DNA of 10,686 nt from an uncultured Veillonellaceae bacterium (GTDB taxonomy: Bacteria > Bacillota > Negativicutes > Veillonellales > Megasphaeraceae): the NCBI GenBank assembly GCA_900546795.1, contig UREG01000054.1, positions 1 through 10,686 of the forward strand, written 5' to 3'. The position numbers and the translations under genes are program-made. Of the stretch, positions 1-7,018 are shown piece after piece; position 1 is the first letter of the stretch; the number at the start of each line of letters is the position of its first letter. Under the pieces are notes generated by a model that was given only the letters and a program-made list of their open reading frames with translations, searched no databases and was not told the DNA's origin.

Positions 1-2104
1 TGCTGCACAGCCAGACGGGCCGGTCTTTTATGGTTGTTCGGACAAACCAGCCGGTTTTGCACCGCGGGCAAGGGTACGGCGTCCGCTCTGCTTCCCTGCC
101 TGCCGGCAGCGCTGCCGGCTCCGTATCCGGCGGCGGTTTCGCTGTTTTTTCCTCAGCAGGCCGGGTATAGCGGCAGCGGGGATAATTGGAGCAGCCGTAG
201 AACGCGCCGAATTTTCCGCTGCGCTTTACCAGCAGGCTGCCGCAGTCCGGACACGCCGGCGCGTCGCCTATGACGGCTTCCCCGCTTCTTGTCTGTCCCA
301 CCAGACGGGTCAGCAAGAGGATCTGCTGCTGCAAAAAGTCCTCTACGGTACCGTTTCCCTGGCTCATGTCGTGGAGTTTTTCTTCCCATACGGCGGTTTC
401 GTCCGGATAGGTCAATTCTTCCGGCAGTGCGTCGATGAGAAGGTAGGCTGTCGGGGTGGGCGCGAGGTATTTTTTGCGCCCTTCTTCCTGAAGCAGTTTC
501 TTTTGCACCAGCTCTTTGATGATCGTTGCCCGCGTCGCTTCGGTACCGATGCCGCTTACTTCTTTGAGCTGTTTTTTCAGCGTTTCGTTTTTGACGAAAT
601 AATGGATATTTTTCATCGCTCCCAGCAGGGTGGATTCGGTGAAGCGTGCCGGCGGTTTCGTCGTTTTTTTCTCGGTTCCCCCGCCTATCGCCCGTACGGG
701 ATCGCCTTTTTTTACCGGCGGCAATACGGCGTTTTCTTCTTCGTCGTCTTTTGCCGCCTGCTGCTGCCAGAGCAGTTTCCAGCCGGCGATGATCGTCGTT
801 CTGCCGGCTGCCGCAAACAATTCATCCAGGTGCCGGATCGTAATTTTCACTTGTTCGTATTCATGAACGGGATAAAACTGCGTGATGTAGGACTGGGCGA
901 TCAGTTTGTAAATGTCCTGCTGCATCTTGGTCAGTTTGGCCAGAGGACACGGTACGGTCGTCGGTATGATCGCGTGGTGCGCCGTGATTTTTTTATCGTT
1001 CCACGCTCGGCTTTTGATAGCAATATCTGCGCCTCCCACCCATTTTGCCAGCGTATCGTCGCCGGCTGCCGCCAGGTTTTTCAAGATCTGCCGGCTGTCT
1101 TTCCGCTGGTTTTCCGGCAGGTATTCGCAGTCGGAGCGGGGATAGGTCGTATATTTTCGTTCATACAGCTGCTGCGCCGTATTGAGTACCTGCTGCGGAT
1201 CATAGCCGTATTTTTTCCCTGCCAGGATCTGCAGCGCCGATAAAGAAAGCGGCAGCCGCTGCCATTCGCGTTTTTTTGTTTTGGTGCAGCTTTCGATCTG
1301 CCCCTGCGGCGATTCCTGTATGCGCCGCCATAGTTCCTGACAGACGGATTCTTCCAGCAGACGGCCTTCGCTGTCCAGACCTTTTGTTTCGTCCGACGGT
1401 TTCCACACGGCGGCAAAGCGGCCGTTTTCGTGTTCGTATTCGACTTTCAATACATAGTACGGCACAGGCACAAAGGATTCCAATTCCCGCTGGCGGCGTA
1501 CTACCAGCGCCAGTGTCGGCGTTTTTACCCTGCCGATGGGAAAGGTTACTTTATAGCCTTTGCGGCGGGCTGCCAGGGTGTAGGCGCGGGATAGATTCAT
1601 GCCGATCAGCCAGTCTGCCCGGCTCCTTGCCAGCGCAGAGTTTTTCAGCGGCCGGAATTCTTCGTTGCCCCGCAGATTGTCCAGCGCCTGCCGGATACTT
1701 TTGGAGTCCAGCGCGTTCATCAGTATCCGCTGCACCGGTTTGGTATTGCCTACGTATTCTAAAATTTCGTCGATCAGAAGCTGCCCTTCCCTGTCCGGGT
1801 CTCCGGCGTGCACCAGGGTGTCCGCTTTTTCGATCAGCCGTTTGACTACCGCAAATTGTTTTGCGCTGGCTTTCGTTACGTTCAGTTTCCATTTCTGCGG
1901 TATGATCGGCAAATCCGCTTCCTGCCAGCGCCGGTATTTTTCATCGTAGTCGCCCGGTTCCGCCTGTTCGAGCAAATGGCCGTACGCCCAGGTTACGATA
2001 TCTGCGCCGGCTTCGATGTAGCCGTCTTTTTTCCGATGTTCGCCGGGCAGTTCTTTTGCCAGTTCTCTGGCCATGCTAGGTTTTTCGCACAAGAATACAC
2101 GCAT
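1..2104 (-). CDS. topB: DNA topoisomerase III (type IA), 3' end outside the window
   Basis: Type IA topoisomerase that cuts and passes single DNA strands, decatenating replication and recombination intermediates in the cytoplasm. 701 codons are visible without interruption. The N-terminus MRVFLCEKPS is the Toprim start (Glu7), followed by the acidic DPDREG motif at residues 102-107, both at the positions found in E. coli TopB. The catalytic tyrosine is in TTYPRSD (about residue 321; E. coli Tyr328), and the HHAIIPT motif follows. The C-terminal part holds one full zinc ribbon (Cys618, 621, 638, 644) and the start of a second (Cys679, 682, 700), as in longer Firmicute TopB proteins. Two Met codons lie side by side (2107 and 2104). 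I chose 2104 because AGGA is then 5 nt upstream and it gives the family's usual N-terminus. It is divergent from prfC. The stop codon is not in the window, but the protein must be nearly complete. Confidence 0.95.
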   Translation of the reverse strand, partial: MRVFLCEKPSMARELAKELPGEHRKKDGYIEAGADIVTWAYGHLLEQAEPGDYDEKYRRWQEADLPIIPQKWKLNVTKASAKQFAVVKRLIEKADTLVHAGDPDREGQLLIDEILEYVGNTKPVQRILMNALDSKSIRQALDNLRGNEEFRPLKNSALARSRADWLIGMNLSRAYTLAARRKGYKVTFPIGRVKTPTLALVVRRQRELESFVPVPYYVLKVEYEHENGRFAAVWKPSDETKGLDSEGRLLEESVCQELWRRIQESPQGQIESCTKTKKREWQRLPLSLSALQILAGKKYGYDPQQVLNTAQQLYERKYTTYPRSDCEYLPENQRKDSRQILKNLAAAGDDTLAKWVGGADIAIKSRAWNDKKITAHHAIIPTTVPCPLAKLTKMQQDIYKLIAQSYITQFYPVHEYEQVKITIRHLDELFAAAGRTTIIAGWKLLWQQQAAKDDEEENAVLPPVKKGDPVRAIGGGTEKKTTKPPARFTESTLLGAMKNIHYFVKNETLKKQLKEVSGIGTEATRATIIKELVQKKLLQEEGRKKYLAPTPTAYLLIDALPEELTYPDETAVWEEKLHDMSQGNGTVEDFLQQQILLLTRLVGQTRSGEAVIGDAPACPDCGSLLVKRSGKFGAFYGCSNYPRCRYTRPAEEKTAKPPPDTEPAALPAGREAERTPYPCPRCKTGWFVRTTIKDRPVWLCS

Positions 2105-2122
2105 CATAGTCCTGTCTTTCCG

Positions 2123-2164
2123 TCCGTTTGCCCGGCTTGTTCCGCCGGTTCGGAAGCAAACGGA
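2123..2164. repeat. Inverted repeat in the topB 5' leader
   Basis: A perfect 9-bp inverted repeat (TCCGTTTGC at 2123-2131, GCAAACGGA at 2156-2164) encloses a second pair (CCGGC 2132-2136, GCCGG 2144-2148). In topB mRNA this would form a strong hairpin ending about 16 nt before the start codon. There is no T-run, so it is not a terminator. A role in translation control or mRNA stability is a guess. Confidence 0.6.
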
Positions 2165-2189
2165 TTCTTCGAGTATATTGGTACATTAT

Positions 2190-2218
2190 AGTATATCGGA
2201 GTTTTGGGTCTCATGCAA
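2190..2218 (-). promoter_or_regulatory. Probable topB promoter
   Basis: On the minus strand TTGCAT (2218-2213) is separated by 17 bp from TATACT (2195-2190). An overlapping TATAAT (2190-2185) is an alternative -10. It lies back-to-back with the prfC promoter, about 10 bp away, so the two divergent genes share one control region. Confidence 0.5.
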
Positions 2219-2227
2219 GGCAAAGTC

Positions 2228-2256
2228 TTGAGAGGGCGGGCGTTTTTGGGTATAAT
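2228..2256 (+). promoter_or_regulatory. prfC promoter, near-consensus sigma-70/SigA type
   Basis: TTGAGA (2228-2233) and a perfect TATAAT (2251-2256) are separated by exactly 17 bp, 42 bp upstream of the prfC start codon. The -35 differs from consensus at one base. Confidence 0.8.
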
Positions 2257-2298
2257 AAATTAGTTATTATAGTTTACTTTTTCACAATGAGGTGAATC

Positions 2299-3906
2299 AT
2301 GTCGTTAATTCAAGAAGTAAAAAATCGTCGTACCTTTGCCATCATTTCTCACCCTGATGCGGGGAAAACGACGCTGACAGAAAAATTATTGCTCTACGGC
2401 GGCGCCATTCATTTGGCTGGGTCCGTTAAAGCGCGCAAAACCGCAAAGCACGCGGTGTCCGACTGGATGGAAATCGAAAAGCAGCGCGGCATTTCCGTAA
2501 CCAGTTCGGTGCTCCAATTTGATTATGACGGCTGCCGGGTCAATATCCTGGATACGCCGGGCCATCAGGATTTCAGCGAGGATACGTACCGCACGCTCAT
2601 GGCGGCAGACAGCGCGGTCATGCTGATCGACGTGGCAAAAGGCGTGGAAGCGCAGACGAAAAAGCTGTTCCAGGTGTGTAAGGAGCGGGGGATTCCCATC
2701 TTTACGTTTGTCAATAAAATCGACCATTTCGGACGCAATCCCTTTGATCTGATGGAAGAAATTGAGAATCTGCTGGGGATTCGAGCGTATCCGATGAACT
2801 GGCCGATCGGCATCAACGGCGAGTATCAGGGGATTTATGACCGGGAAACGGCTACGGTCGAGCTGTTTGAAAAGGACACGACGCACGGTCAGAAAAAGCT
2901 GGCGTCCACCAAAGGGTCTGCCGATGATCCGGAGTTTCAGCAGCTTCTGGGCGAAGATATCCATCAGGCGCTGATCGATGATATCGAACTGCTGGACGTA
3001 GCCGGCGATGAGTTTGATATGGAAAAGGTAAAATCCGGTCAGCTGACGCCGATGTTTTTCGGTTCTGCCATGACCAATTTCGGCGTAAAGCCGTTTTTGG
3101 AAAAGTTCCTGGAATTGGCCCCCTGCCCGCAGCCGCGCGCAGCTTTGGAAGGCGTTGCCGATCCCTTGTCCGAGGATTTTACCGCATTTGTCTTTAAAAT
3201 CCAGGCAAATATGAATCCGCAGCATCACGATCGGATCGTATTCATGCGCATTTGTTCCGGCAAATTTGAAAAAGGCATGTCGGTTACGCACCGCCAGTCC
3301 GGCAAAACGGTTCGTCTGTCCCAGCCGCAGCAGTTCCTTGCAACGGAGCGGACGATTATCGACGAAGCCTATCCGGGCGATATCATCGGGGTATTTGATC
3401 CGGGTACGATGGGCGTCGGCGATACGCTCTACAGCGGCAAAGCCATTACATTTGCCGATTTCCCGGTCTTTCCTCCGGAGTTATTTGCCCGCATCCGCGC
3501 CAAAGACACGATGAAGCGCAAGCAGTTTGTCAAAGGCATGACGCAGCTGGCTCAGGAAGGGGCAGTGCAGATCTTTGAGCAGCCCCATTCCGGCGGTGAA
3601 AGCTATATCATCGGCGCAGTTGGGCAGCTCCAGTTTGAGGTGCTGGAATACCGGCTGAAAAACGAATACAAGGTAGATCTGGAAATCACGCATCTGCCGT
3701 ACAGCGTTGCCCGCTGGGTAACCCAGGAATCGGCGGAGCCGGTCGATCACACGAAATTGAAAGGGATCGACAGCGCGATGGTCGTCAAGGACAACCGCGA
3801 CCGCATCGTACTGCTTATCAGCAATGAATGGCAGGCGAACTGGGTGGTGGAAAGAAATCCGGATTATACATTCCTTAAAACTCCCAGCGTAATCTCCCCA
3901 GAATAA
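2299..3906 (+). CDS. prfC: Peptide chain release factor 3 (RF3)
   Basis: GTPase that removes RF1 and RF2 from the ribosome after peptide release. The 535-residue length matches the family (E. coli 529). The G domain shows the P-loop HPDAGKTT (residues 18-25), the switch I segment RGISVTSS (63-70), DTPGHQDFSEDTYR (85-98) and NKID (139-142). RF3-type rather than EF-G or LepA identity follows from the HPDAGKTTLTEKLL and SDWMEIEKQRGISV signatures, the FGSAMTNFGV segment near residue 255 and the GAVGQLQFEVLEYRL segment in the C-terminal third. GAGGTG sits 4 nt upstream of the ATG. It has its own promoter and no clear downstream terminator, so some read-through into the next gene is possible. Confidence 0.97.
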   Translation: MSLIQEVKNRRTFAIISHPDAGKTTLTEKLLLYGGAIHLAGSVKARKTAKHAVSDWMEIEKQRGISVTSSVLQFDYDGCRVNILDTPGHQDFSEDTYRTLMAADSAVMLIDVAKGVEAQTKKLFQVCKERGIPIFTFVNKIDHFGRNPFDLMEEIENLLGIRAYPMNWPIGINGEYQGIYDRETATVELFEKDTTHGQKKLASTKGSADDPEFQQLLGEDIHQALIDDIELLDVAGDEFDMEKVKSGQLTPMFFGSAMTNFGVKPFLEKFLELAPCPQPRAALEGVADPLSEDFTAFVFKIQANMNPQHHDRIVFMRICSGKFEKGMSVTHRQSGKTVRLSQPQQFLATERTIIDEAYPGDIIGVFDPGTMGVGDTLYSGKAITFADFPVFPPELFARIRAKDTMKRKQFVKGMTQLAQEGAVQIFEQPHSGGESYIIGAVGQLQFEVLEYRLKNEYKVDLEITHLPYSVARWVTQESAEPVDHTKLKGIDSAMVVKDNRDRIVLLISNEWQANWVVERNPDYTFLKTPSVISPE

Positions 3907-3930
3907 TATCTAGTTTTTCCGCTGATTTAG

Positions 3931-3959
3931 TTGTACGAAGCGCAGAAACCTTGTATAAT
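3931..3959 (+). promoter_or_regulatory. Promoter of the small exported protein gene
   Basis: A perfect TATAAT at 3954-3959 has TTGTAC at 3931-3936 with a 17-bp spacer. The -35 matches consensus in only three of six bases, so strength is uncertain. It lies 33 bp before the ATG at 3993. Confidence 0.5.
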
Positions 3960-3992
3960 AATGAATATACTTTCTAAATAGAGGTGACTTCA

Positions 3993-4364
3993 ATGGGTAT
4001 GAAAAAATATATGTTGGCCTTCTGTCTCGCCGGCTTGATGGCAGCACCGGTTTGCGCAGAAAATTTATGGCAGTACAACGATTACACGCAGGTAGATATG
4101 GAAACTGCCAGTGTAAAAATGGAAAAAGGAATGAAGGTGCTTCGGTTTGACACGATCGAAACTATCGGCGATTCCGTTTCCTACTGCAAATACGTTTACA
4201 ACGTAGATGAGCAGACGATTCAGCTGGAAGAAATGCGGACAAAGACGAAAAAATCTGAGTATGTCAGCAATTTCTGGCCGGAAAAAATCCAGAACGGCAA
4301 TAAAGTCATTCAGGATCGGGCAGATATGGCAAATGCCGTACTTGCTAAAAAAGAAAATAAATAA
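3993..4364 (+). CDS. Small exported protein of unknown function
   Basis: I do not recognise the family with certainty. The 123-residue product starts with a clear Sec signal peptide: basic MGMKKY, a hydrophobic core, and a probable signal peptidase I site after residue 22 (PVCA|E). The Cys before the cleavage point is not in a normal lipobox. The mature part is about 100 residues, polar, with the pattern WQYNDYTQVDMETASV followed by a Tyr/Val-rich segment. This resembles the WxY...D..S small periplasmic or surface proteins (surface-adhesin E-like) common in Negativicutes; that comparison is from memory. I chose ATG 3993 over an in-frame GTG at 3984 because that GTG is part of the GAGGTG ribosome-binding site, which is 6 nt before the ATG. 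It is monocistronic, with its own promoter and terminator. Confidence 0.85.
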   Translation: MGMKKYMLAFCLAGLMAAPVCAENLWQYNDYTQVDMETASVKMEKGMKVLRFDTIETIGDSVSYCKYVYNVDEQTIQLEEMRTKTKKSEYVSNFWPEKIQNGNKVIQDRADMANAVLAKKENK

Positions 4365-4373
4365 TTCATATAT

Positions 4374-4418
4374 AAAACCGACTTCTGACGGCAGGCAGCT
4401 TTCAGCAGTCGGTTTTTT
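4374..4418 (+). terminator. Rho-independent terminator after the exported protein gene
   Basis: Outer stem AAACCGACT / AGTCGGTTT (about 4375-4383 with 4407-4415) closes on a smaller CTGA/TCAG pairing and is followed by a run of T to 4418. It begins 10 bp after the stop codon. Confidence 0.85.
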
Positions 4419-4772
4419 GTTTCTCCCTTCCCTGTTTTTGCTGTGAAAGGCAGCGCCTGTCAGCTCGAACCTATGGAAAACCTTCTTTTTCGCAGCAAGG
4501 GGTATCCGTTTTCTTTTCGGGATACTGCCCCCTCTCCTCTCTCGGACGCAAGCAGCTTCTGCGTTGGCGGAAGTGCCGCAGATTTCCCGCCTGCACGACG
4601 GGAAGAACCGCCTGTCCTAACCGCTCCTACGTCATTGCATCGGAAAACCATTCACAGTATACTAGGTTTAGGCAAGCCAACGAAAAATCCGCAAGGTATA
4701 ATGCCAATAATTTGATGCAGGCAGCGAACGCGATACATCTGCTGTCTTTCCATAACCATTTAGGAGGATATT
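4419..4772. other. Gene-free, hairpin-rich gap before the racemase
   Basis: No convincing gene in either strand: the open frames here have no ribosome site and no protein-like composition. Visible structure: a hairpin of GGG-GTATCC (4499-4507) with GGATAC-tg-CCC (4520-4530); ACGCA/TGCGT around 4548-4566; and CCCG/CGGG around 4587-4603. No T-box motif or riboswitch that I can recognise is present. It may be a decayed repeat or a structured leader. Confidence 0.5.
4635..4663 (+). promoter_or_regulatory. Possible racemase promoter
   Basis: TTGCAT (4635-4640), 17-bp spacer, TATACT (4658-4663): the same two hexamers and spacing as upstream of topB. A consensus TATAAT at 4697-4702 is a second candidate but has no -35. 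Either would leave a leader of about 65-105 nt. Confidence 0.4.
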
Positions 4773-5465
4773 ATGAAAAAATTAGGTCTGATCGGCGGAA
4801 CCGGTCCCGAATCCACCATCATTTACTATAAGGAGATTACGTCCGGCGTTCAAAAACAACTTCAAAAAAATATATTTCCTCATCTTTCCATTGAAAGTCT
4901 GAGCGTCTTTGAAGTCCTCGGCTTTTGTGAAAAGAAGCAGTATGACGAACTCGCTTCCTATCTAGTAAAAGGAATCCAGAATCTGGCGGCTGCGGGAGCA
5001 GAGTTTGCAGCGTTTACCGGGATAACGCCCCATATTGTATATGATGAAGTGTCGAAGGCTTCCCCTATTCCCATCGTCAGTATCGTGCAGACAGCCTGCC
5101 AGTATACGCTGCAAAAAGGGTACAAAAAAATTGCACTGCTGGGTACAACTCCGACTATGAATGGCAGTTTTTTTCAAAAGCCTTTCCAGCAAGCAGGCAT
5201 TGACGTCATTACACCAAACGAATCCGAAAAAAATTATATTGGACAGAAAATTGAAACAGAATTAGAGTATGGCATCATTGCATCGGACACACAAGAAGGA
5301 TTTAAAACCATAGCCGACCGTTTGATTCGAGAAGAACATGCAGAAGCCATTGTGCTGGGCTGTACTGAGCTTCCCTTGATTTTTGACGGCATCACGCTGC
5401 CGGCGGAAAAACTGGACGTGATGCGGATACACATCTGCGCGCTCATCGATCAGATTCTTAGCTGA
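4773..5465 (+). CDS. Aspartate/glutamate racemase-family protein (YgeA/RacX-like)
   Basis: Cofactor-independent amino-acid racemase fold, 230 residues, cytosolic. The N-terminal GLIGGTGPEST (residues 5-15) is the family signature, and the second catalytic cysteine is present in LGCTELP (Cys197, same number as in E. coli YgeA). The first catalytic cysteine, normally in a CNTxH-type motif near residue 83, is missing: the segment reads FTGITPH (81-87), with Gly83 where I align the Cys. Family members with one Cys replaced by Thr are known, so the enzyme may use Thr82 or Thr85, act on another substrate, or be inactive as a racemase. D-amino acids serve cell-wall synthesis or remodelling. AGGAGG is 6 nt upstream of the ATG. 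It is the last chromosomal gene before the prophage. Confidence 0.9.
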   Translation: MKKLGLIGGTGPESTIIYYKEITSGVQKQLQKNIFPHLSIESLSVFEVLGFCEKKQYDELASYLVKGIQNLAAAGAEFAAFTGITPHIVYDEVSKASPIPIVSIVQTACQYTLQKGYKKIALLGTTPTMNGSFFQKPFQQAGIDVITPNESEKNYIGQKIETELEYGIIASDTQEGFKTIADRLIREEHAEAIVLGCTELPLIFDGITLPAEKLDVMRIHICALIDQILS

Positions 5466-5625
5466 TATACGCCGCTTTCTCGGGAGAGTGATGGGGGTGC
5501 TAAAAGCAACACCACAGAGTCTTAAGAATCTAGTATTTATGCGGTGTTTCTGGTTTATCGTGGTCTACGATTTAAAAATAAAACTATGCACCATCATATT
5601 TTTTGTGCCGTTTTTGTGCCGTCAC
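5466..5625. other. Probable chromosome/prophage junction (candidate att region)
   Basis: No gene is supported. From 5600 to 5621 there are two exactly adjacent copies of the 11-bp TTTTTGTGCCG, followed by an inverted partial copy (GTCACAAAAA, 5621-5630). Such clustered short repeats beside a phage end resemble integrase arm-type binding sites. A near-palindrome centred on TCTTAAGA (about 5520-5527) and the pair AACACC / GGTGTT lie further left. The core crossover sequence cannot be defined without the other prophage end. Confidence 0.4.
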
Positions 5626-5658
5626 AAAAAAAAACAGGGTAGCCAATATCGGCTACCC
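5626..5658 (-). terminator. Terminator of the lysis operon
   Basis: On the minus strand a perfect 8-bp stem GGGTAGCC / GGCTACCC (5658-5651 with 5644-5637) and a 6-nt loop are followed two bases later by nine T (5634-5626). It begins 8 bp after the last lysis gene and separates the prophage from the chromosome. Confidence 0.92.
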
Positions 5659-5666
5659 TACTTTTA

Positions 5667-6122
5667 TTATTTAATCGCCACACAGGCAAGCGCTCCCGCT
5701 ACCACAGCCCAGATAGTCCTCTGCCGTCTAAGGCGTTGTTGCGTTGCCTGTGCCTCTTGCTCGTATGCCTGCAAGTATGCCTGCGCTCTCTCTATTGATT
5801 GCCTGGAGGTCTGCAACGATTGCTGCGCTGTCTGTAAGTCCTGTTGTAATGCGGTCACTTGATTGTTCGAGGCTGTCAGTTGTGCTCTCAATGTCCTGAT
5901 TGATGCTTGCAAGGTTGCCGATTCCTGTCTCGACATGCTCAAGCGCTGTTCCAGCTGCGTCAATAGCTCCGATTGCCGCCGATTGTTGTCCTCTAATGCT
6001 GTCAGCTCCGTCTCGGAAATCTGGTACATCGCTTCCGCGGCTGATACCGATCCAATAGCCGACGCCCAACACAGCAACAGCAACAATGCCAGCCAGTATA
6101 TATTGTCTCTTATCCGCCACAT
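5667..6122 (-). CDS. Signal peptide / coiled-coil / C-terminal TM protein, spanin-like
   Basis: About 151 residues. The N-terminus is hydrophobic (LALLLLLCWAS) with a likely signal peptidase I site at SVSA|AEA (about residue 28); its Cys lacks a canonical lipobox. Then comes a Gln/Leu-rich coiled coil of roughly 90 residues, and a C-terminal hydrophobic anchor (TIWAVVAGALACVAI) after a basic RLRRQR stretch. A periplasmic coiled coil with a membrane anchor next to holin and endolysin suggests a spanin, the protein that disrupts the outer membrane in the last step of lysis. No sequence family is recognised. The start is at 6122 or at the adjacent ATG 6125; GGGAGG is better spaced for 6122. The ATG overlaps the amidase stop TGA, which indicates translational coupling. 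Codon choice (TCG, TTG, GCA) matches the amidase gene. A second protein-like frame is nested inside. Confidence 0.8.
   Translation of the reverse strand: MWRIRDNIYWLALLLLLCWASAIGSVSAAEAMYQISETELTALEDNNRRQSELLTQLEQRLSMSRQESATLQASIRTLRAQLTASNNQVTALQQDLQTAQQSLQTSRQSIERAQAYLQAYEQEAQATQQRLRRQRTIWAVVAGALACVAIK
5728..6120 (-). CDS. Nested frame: N-terminal TM plus long helical domain, spanin-partner candidate
   Basis: A 130-residue frame lies almost wholly inside the previous gene, in another reading frame. It would start at GTG 6120, 8 nt after the same GGGAGG, one base past the amidase stop codon. The product begins ADKRQYILAG with one TM segment (about residues 8-26) that ends in YWIGISRGSD. The rest is a polar helical tail rich in Ala, Ile, Asp, Gln and Ser, ending SAGILAGIRARG. 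The topology (short cytoplasmic N-tail, one TM, periplasmic helix) is that of an inner-membrane spanin such as lambda Rz. Caution: the outer frame uses few T-ending codons, so this frame could stay open by chance, and its serine codons (mostly AGC) differ from neighbouring genes. There is no Cys or lipobox, so it is not an Rz1-type lipoprotein. Confidence 0.5.
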   Translation of the reverse strand: MADKRQYILAGIVAVAVLGVGYWIGISRGSDVPDFRDGADSIRGQQSAAIGAIDAAGTALEHVETGIGNLASINQDIESTTDSLEQSSDRITTGLTDSAAIVADLQAINRESAGILAGIRARGTGNATTP

Positions 6123-6694
6123 CATCTACCTCCCGCCTGCCACTGCGCTCGATAATAATTGGCATTGCCCCGCAACTCATTACCACCGGTATGCGGAGCC
6201 TGACCATTACACAATATGTCCAGATCCCACCGCTCACATGTAGTCAGCGGCCCGTATGGATCATGACAATACAGCCCATCTTGATTGTCTGCCGCTTCTG
6301 CGTGCGTCATCACGTGGCGGAGATCAATCGTAAGATCCAGTGCGTTGGCCAACGTAGCTACTACCTGCGACATTGCATTAATCTGCGCGTCCGTTGGTGA
6401 GTATGCTCCCAAATCGTCTGGTACTGCGTTATAGGCGCAGCACAGCGCAATGGATACCGATCCGGAATTACGCCGATACGTTGCCGCCAGTATATCGGTT
6501 AGCTCTGCTGTCAGCCATACACGACCGTCTCCGGTAATATTAATATGGTAATCGCCATACGTCTGATCATACCGTCCTGCCGTCCAGTGCAGATATAACT
6601 TAACATCGCGACCATTATCTCGTGCCGCCTGCCATATCTCATGGTAAGCGCCTCTTGCACTATCATAGATTTCCTGTAAGGTTACTTCTCTCAT
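6122..6694 (-). CDS. Phage endolysin, N-acetylmuramoyl-L-alanine amidase
   Basis: Zinc amidase (Amidase_2/PGRP type) that would cut the bond between N-acetylmuramic acid and the stem peptide. 190 residues, a single domain with no wall-binding domain or signal peptide, so export depends on a holin. His36 in LYLHWTAG is the first zinc ligand; YHINITGDG (49-57) is the usual second strand; MTHAEA gives His131; and ERWDLD gives the likely acidic ligand (Asp157 or Asp159), as in AmpD-like enzymes, rather than the Cys of T7 lysozyme. The start ATG overlaps the holin stop (ATGA), and GGAGG is upstream inside the holin gene. The stop overlaps the start of the next gene. Identification is firm at the family level. 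Confidence 0.92.
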   Translation of the reverse strand: MREVTLQEIYDSARGAYHEIWQAARDNGRDVKLYLHWTAGRYDQTYGDYHINITGDGRVWLTAELTDILAATYRRNSGSVSIALCCAYNAVPDDLGAYSPTDAQINAMSQVVATLANALDLTIDLRHVMTHAEAADNQDGLYCHDPYGPLTTCERWDLDILCNGQAPHTGGNELRGNANYYRAQWQAGGR

Positions 6695-7005
6695 TTTTGC
6701 ACGCCTCCTTCTATTCTATCCGGGATTCCGTTGCCATTGCTGTCTATCAAGCAGCCACCAATAAAGGTTACAAAACCAATCATCGCCGGGCCGATCAACA
6801 CGTCTAAGAATCGCAGCAAGATATCCAGATTCGGTACACCGGTATGGATGGTCTGCCACAACCATGCAGCCGTCCATATCAACATAATGCAGAATACGGA
6901 TAATAGATATGCCCCTACTAACCATAGTAGGGGCGTTTTCATCGTAATTGCAGTTGTCATTACTTTATTTAGATATTCTCTGGCTTTTTCTAATAGTTTA
7001 TCCAT
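6691..7005 (-). CDS. Holin candidate with two TM segments and a Ca-loop-like tail
   Basis: 104 residues. Two hydrophobic segments are visible: about 25-50 (LLWLVGAYLLSVFCIMLIW) and about 66-87 (VLIGPAMIGFVTFIGGCL), joined by a short amphipathic loop, with a charged N-terminal helix. Size, topology and position directly before the endolysin fit a phage holin that forms lesions in the inner membrane. The C-terminus carries DSNGNGIPD, which fits the DxDxDGxxD calcium-loop pattern of EF-hand, dockerin or thrombospondin type 3 repeats. Whether it binds Ca is unknown. AGGAG lies 5-6 nt before the ATG. No named holin family is claimed. Confidence 0.75.
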   Translation of the reverse strand: MDKLLEKAREYLNKVMTTAITMKTPLLWLVGAYLLSVFCIMLIWTAAWLWQTIHTGVPNLDILLRFLDVLIGPAMIGFVTFIGGCLIDSNGNGIPDRIEGGVQK

Positions 7006-7018
7006 TTTTTCTCCTTTC

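Noticed and set aside
371..1243. Long open frame on the plus strand
   Set aside because: It lies antisense to topB, which shows Toprim, active-site and zinc motifs. Its Phe/Arg-rich composition is typical of a shadow frame.
2386..3291. 301-codon frame on the minus strand
   Set aside because: Antisense to prfC; no motifs or ribosome-binding site.
3984..3992. GTG start for the exported protein
   Set aside because: The GTG is part of the GAGGTG ribosome site for ATG 3993.
4640..4772. T-box or other known riboswitch before the racemase
   Set aside because: No T-box core sequence and no terminator/antiterminator pair were found.
5490..5570. tRNA-like segment (possible tRNA-Leu remnant at the att site)
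   Set aside because: No complete cloverleaf or T-loop consensus could be built.
5488..5862. Plus-strand frame with a Cys-rich end
   Set aside because: It runs through the junction, the terminator and antisense to the coiled-coil gene; composition is an artefact of CAG-rich codons on the other strand.
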